From JAUVXE01 sp964349355 (GTDB lineage: Bacteria > Actinomycetota > Coriobacteriia > Anaerosomatales > SLCP01), in NCBI GenBank assembly GCA_964349355.1, contig CAYGFZ010000021.1, forward strand, positions 1-31,703: a DNA stretch of 31,703 nucleotides, in the 5' to 3' direction. The translations under genes and the position numbers were made by a program. This document shows, piece by piece, positions 29,684 to 31,703 of this stretch. Below the pieces are notes generated by a model. That model saw nothing but the letters and a program-made list of their open reading frames with translations. It had not been told where the DNA came from and ran no database searches. Every line of letters starts with the position of its first letter. Positions within the stretch are counted from its first letter, which is position 1.

Positions 29684-30489
29684 ACGAACTCGCTGGCGGT
29701 GTCGTCGAGATAGGGTTCGGGCAACTGGCCCTTTCGACCGCGTTCGTAGTGGTCGTGGGCGTGCTGTCGGTGCGGCTCGCGCTGGGCCTGGAGCGCGACC
29801 TGGCGATCGCGACCGTCCGCACCTACCTCCAGCTCATCGCATTGGGCCTCGTGTTGCGGTGGGTGTTCCGCATCGACAGTCCGCTTCTCGTGGTCGCAAT
29901 CATCGTCCTCATGATGGCCGCTGCGGCGCACACCATCGTTCGACGAGCGCCCGATGCGCCGCCCGGCATCCTCGGCTCTGCGATGCTCACGATGCTGCTG
30001 ACCGGCTTCACCGTGACGTTCGCGGTGACCGGGCTCATCGTGCAGGTCGAGCCCTGGTACGAAGCGCGCTACGTCATCCCTATCGCCGGGATGGTCCTCG
30101 GCAATTCGATGAACGGAATCGCGCTCGCGCTTGAGCGCACGTTCGCCGATCTCGATGCCAGGGCAGGGGAGGTTCTTGCGCTGACCGCGCTCGGTGCGAC
30201 ACCGCGGGAGGCTGCCGGTGACTCGGTTCGGATCGCGATACGTGCCGGGCTTATCCCGACGATCAACTCGATGGCGGCCGCCGGCGTCGTGTTCATCCCC
30301 GGCATGATGACCGGGCAGGTACTCGCCGGGGCTGATCCACTGGCGGCTTCCTACTATCAGGTGGTCGTCATGTTGATGGTGTCGGCCGCCACGGCGATAG
30401 GCTCGGTACTCGCCGTGCTGCTCTCCTACAGGCGGCGGTTCGATGCCGAGGGGGTCTACCTGGAGAAGGGATACCGGGCCGATGGGTGA
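29680..30489 (+). CDS. fetB: ABC transporter permease, FetB (YbbM, UPF0014) type
   Basis: A 269-aa integral membrane protein with about seven hydrophobic segments, including LALSTAFVVVVGVLSVRLAL, LLVVAIIVLMMAAAAHTIV and MLTMLLTGFTVTFAVTGLIV. The UPF0014 hallmarks are present: TYLQLIALGLVLRWVF, the periplasmic/cytoplasmic loop YVIPIAGMVLGNSMNGIAL followed by LERTFADL, LGATPREAA, and STEP-like INSMAAAGVVFIPGMMTGQVLAGADP. GTG 29680 is coupled to fetA. Iron or another metal or oxidant-related export is inferred from E. coli FetAB. Downstream is a broken small membrane-protein gene that overlaps its end by 8 nt. Confidence 0.92.
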   Translation: MNELAGGVVEIGFGQLALSTAFVVVVGVLSVRLALGLERDLAIATVRTYLQLIALGLVLRWVFRIDSPLLVVAIIVLMMAAAAHTIVRRAPDAPPGILGSAMLTMLLTGFTVTFAVTGLIVQVEPWYEARYVIPIAGMVLGNSMNGIALALERTFADLDARAGEVLALTALGATPREAAGDSVRIAIRAGLIPTINSMAAAGVVFIPGMMTGQVLAGADPLAASYYQVVVMLMVSAATAIGSVLAVLLSYRRRFDAEGVYLEKGYRADG

Positions 30490-30695
30490 AGACATGAGGC
30501 CGGGTGGCGCGGGCATATACGCGCGCATCACCAACAACTTCCTCCACGATATGGCGACCGGAACGTGGCCGCCTTCCCGCCGAGGCCGCCCCGGAGGAGC
30601 TCGTAGCCAAGCAACGCGCGCTCATCGTCAAGCACGTCGCATTCATCGCCATCTGCGGCGGCGGCACCTGGTGGGGATGGGTCCTCGTCCCTTAA
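30482..30695 (+). pseudogene. Frameshifted, internally deleted small membrane-protein gene
   Basis: From ATG 30482 (or 30494) one frame reads MRPGGAGIYARITNNFLHDM and ATGTW. A second frame then reads LPAEAAPEELVAKQRALIVK and HVAFIAICGGGTWWGWVLVP, ending at TAA 30695. Each half looks like real protein: a soluble N-terminus and a final membrane helix. They are joined out of frame, with no room for the membrane segments one would expect between them. A deletion of the middle with loss of frame is the simplest reading; an assembly deletion is an alternative. The first frame stays open far beyond but loses coding character. Confidence 0.5.
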
Positions 30696-30747
30696 GGATC
30701 GGATACGTCACGAATCCGATGAGATCACCGGTCGAGAGGTCGTTCGC

Positions 30748-30781
30748 GTTGTTTCACAGCGACAAGGATGTAAGAAACAAC
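30748..30781. promoter_or_regulatory. Inverted repeat upstream of the HTH gene
   Basis: GTTGTTTC (30748-30755) and GAAACAAC (30774-30781) are perfect 8-nt arms 18 nt apart. They end 11 nt before the -10 box and are a candidate autoregulatory operator. A second inverted repeat, ATCGGAT/ATCCGAT, lies at 30698-30720. Confidence 0.5.
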
Positions 30782-30791
30782 CAAGATGATG

Positions 30792-30797
30792 TACAAT
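30792..30797 (+). promoter_or_regulatory. -10 box TACAAT of a leaderless transcript
   Basis: TACAAT is followed by six bases and then ATG at 30804, so initiation at the expected distance falls on the start codon itself. No Shine-Dalgarno sequence precedes this ATG. The -35 position reads TGTAAG (30769-30774), which is weak and would fit control by the adjacent inverted repeat. Confidence 0.6.
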
Positions 30798-30803
30798 CGG
30801 CTC

Positions 30804-31397
30804 ATGCAGCTTCTAGAGCACATTGGCGAGACACTCGTCCGGGAGCGTCGGGCACGCCGAATCTCACAGCGTGTCCTCGGTCAGGTACTGGGTGTCAGTC
30901 AACAGCAGGTCGCTCGCTGGGAGCGCTCCGGGTACCGGCGGGCGACCCTGGATCGGGTGAGTGAGGTCGCTGAGGTTCTCGGTGTCTCGGCCCGGCTGGA
31001 GGTCCGCCCTCAGCCCCGGGTGGCCGCGACCGGTGCGGAGGCTTCCCGCCCCGTCGAAGAGTTCGGCGAGGAGCCGACCGGGGAGCAGTCCGGGCGGGTT
31101 CGCGATCTGGTCGGCGTGCTCTCCCGGATTCGAGAACATGGGCCGCTGCTGGCGAAGCGTTTCGGAGTGACGTCGGTCGACGTGTTCGGCTCGTTCGTCA
31201 GGGGTGAGCAGGCCGAGTCCAGCTTCGTAGCGTTGGTCGTCGAGCTCGAGCCCCCGACGCTGTCGTCCATCATCGGAGCCGATCTCTACCTACAGGAGAT
31301 CCTCGGTCGGAGTGTCCAGGCCGGTCCGATCGCATCGATACCAGTCGAAGAACAGCATCGTATCGCTGCAGAGCGCGTGCGCGCGTGGCCGGTGTGA
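30804..31397 (+). CDS. XRE-type HTH protein fused to a degenerate MNT nucleotidyltransferase domain
   Basis: 197 aa. Residues about 5-65 are an XRE/Cro-type helix-turn-helix (ETLVRERRARRISQRVLG, LGVSQQQVARWERSGYR). After a charged linker, residues about 100-190 match a minimal nucleotidyltransferase (MNT) domain: RFGVTSVDVFGSFVRGEQAE. The catalytic strand that should read SDVDLLVEF is SFVALVVEL, so both metal-binding Asp are lost and the domain is probably inactive. MNT domains are antitoxins of HEPN toxins, but no HEPN partner is adjacent. ATG 30804 is chosen from the leaderless promoter; ATGs at 30786 and 30789 lie upstream of the -10. It is likely an autoregulated repressor. Confidence 0.75.
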   Translation: MQLLEHIGETLVRERRARRISQRVLGQVLGVSQQQVARWERSGYRRATLDRVSEVAEVLGVSARLEVRPQPRVAATGAEASRPVEEFGEEPTGEQSGRVRDLVGVLSRIREHGPLLAKRFGVTSVDVFGSFVRGEQAESSFVALVVELEPPTLSSIIGADLYLQEILGRSVQAGPIASIPVEEQHRIAAERVRAWPV

Positions 31398-31416
31398 GCG
31401 GACTCGGACGACGCGC

Positions 31417-31445
31417 TTGCCCGCGCGGGTGCCCCCCCGTAGAAT
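31417..31445 (+). promoter_or_regulatory. Promoter of the polyprenyl synthetase gene
   Basis: TTGCCC (31417-31422), 17 nt, TAGAAT (31440-31445). A start near 31452 gives a leader of about 75 nt before ATG 31527. The in-frame GTG at 31452 could give a leaderless longer form, but the AAGGAG before 31527 favours the ATG. Confidence 0.6.
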
Positions 31446-31526
31446 GACGACGTGCGCCCGGCCTGTGAGCCACACCCCCGGAGCCTCGGGGCGGGCGGGT
31501 CCAGGCCGTCCCTTTCAAGGAGCCGT

Positions 31527-31703
31527 ATGACCGGTTTCGAACTCTACCTCAAGCGCAACGCAAAGAAGTTCGATGCATACCTTGCATCCTTCTTCGACAA
31601 TGGCGCGCATCCCGATATGCGACGCTACCTCTACGACCCCGTCGCGTTGTTCAGCGCGAACGCCGGCAAGCGGCATCGCCCCCTGATCTGCCTGCTGGCG
31701 TGC
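31527..31703 (+). CDS. Polyprenyl (geranylgeranyl-type) diphosphate synthase, N-terminal part
   Basis: The first 59 codons of a trans-isoprenyl diphosphate synthase, which condenses isopentenyl diphosphate onto allylic diphosphates for quinone and lipid carriers. After MTGFELYLKRNAKKFDAYLA comes NAGKRHRPLICLLAC, the GKxxRP substrate-binding motif that precedes the first Asp-rich motif (off the window). ATG 31527 has AAGGAG at 31517-31522. Chain length and exact product cannot be judged from this fragment. Confidence 0.85.
   Translation, partial: MTGFELYLKRNAKKFDAYLASFFDNGAHPDMRRYLYDPVALFSANAGKRHRPLICLLAC

Overview
The window is high-GC DNA that reads as a scaffold from a member of the Actinomycetota, probably an uncultured or little-studied anaerobic lineage related to the Coriobacteriia. 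The phylum call rests on conserved gene order: mfd, a SurA/PrsA-like lipoprotein, mazG, eno, ftsB/divIC, DUF501 and ppx. The same set runs as Rv1020-Rv1026 in Mycobacterium tuberculosis. GTG starts, 4-nt ATGA/GTGA overlaps and an apparently leaderless gene agree with it. The class call is an inference only. Six runs of exactly 100 N are scaffold joins of nominal length. Five hide real sequence, in mfd, eno, pyk and around a glycosidase. The sixth (18139-18238) is flanked by an identical 55-nt sequence on both sides and is probably spurious.

Layout. 1-488 (-): 3' part missing from nth. 659-11825 (+): housekeeping block of mfd, PPIase lipoprotein, mazG, eno, a methyltransferase-like gene, pyk, ftsB/divIC and a DUF501-Ppx/GppA fusion, followed by tRNA-Leu(UAA). 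12045-17104 (+): an unusual set with a corrinoid-binding protein, a TPR protein, a glycoside-hydrolase-like protein and a degenerate-GGDEF/EAL protein. 17105-26481 (+): a nearly complete selenium island. It holds selD with an in-frame UGA selenocysteine codon and SECIS-like hairpin, a yedF-like remnant, selA, selB, cysK, an Rrf2 regulator, yedE, a TusA-like gene, a DUF3343 protein, a ribokinase/NAD(P)HX-dehydratase-fold protein, and selC (tRNA-Sec) with its own promoter. 26530-27945 (-): photolyase. 28013-31397 (+): a small unknown protein, a nitroreductase, a FetA/FetB-type ABC pair, a broken membrane-protein gene, and an HTH protein with a catalytically dead-looking nucleotidyltransferase domain. 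31527-end: start of a polyprenyl synthetase.

How the genes fit together. YedE probably imports a selenium or sulfur species, and TusA-like and DUF3343 proteins may carry it. SelD makes selenophosphate and is itself predicted to contain selenocysteine. SelA converts Ser-tRNA-Sec (selC) to Sec-tRNA, and SelB delivers it to UGA codons. CysK and an Rrf2-family regulator sit between the two halves. Two promoter regions, upstream of cysK and of yedE, share a GCA-N9-TGC inverted repeat that may be the Rrf2 operator linking cysteine and selenium supply. The upstream corrinoid/TPR/glycosidase/EAL set may couple a cobalamin-based signal to c-di-GMP and polysaccharide turnover; that is inference from neighbourhood only.
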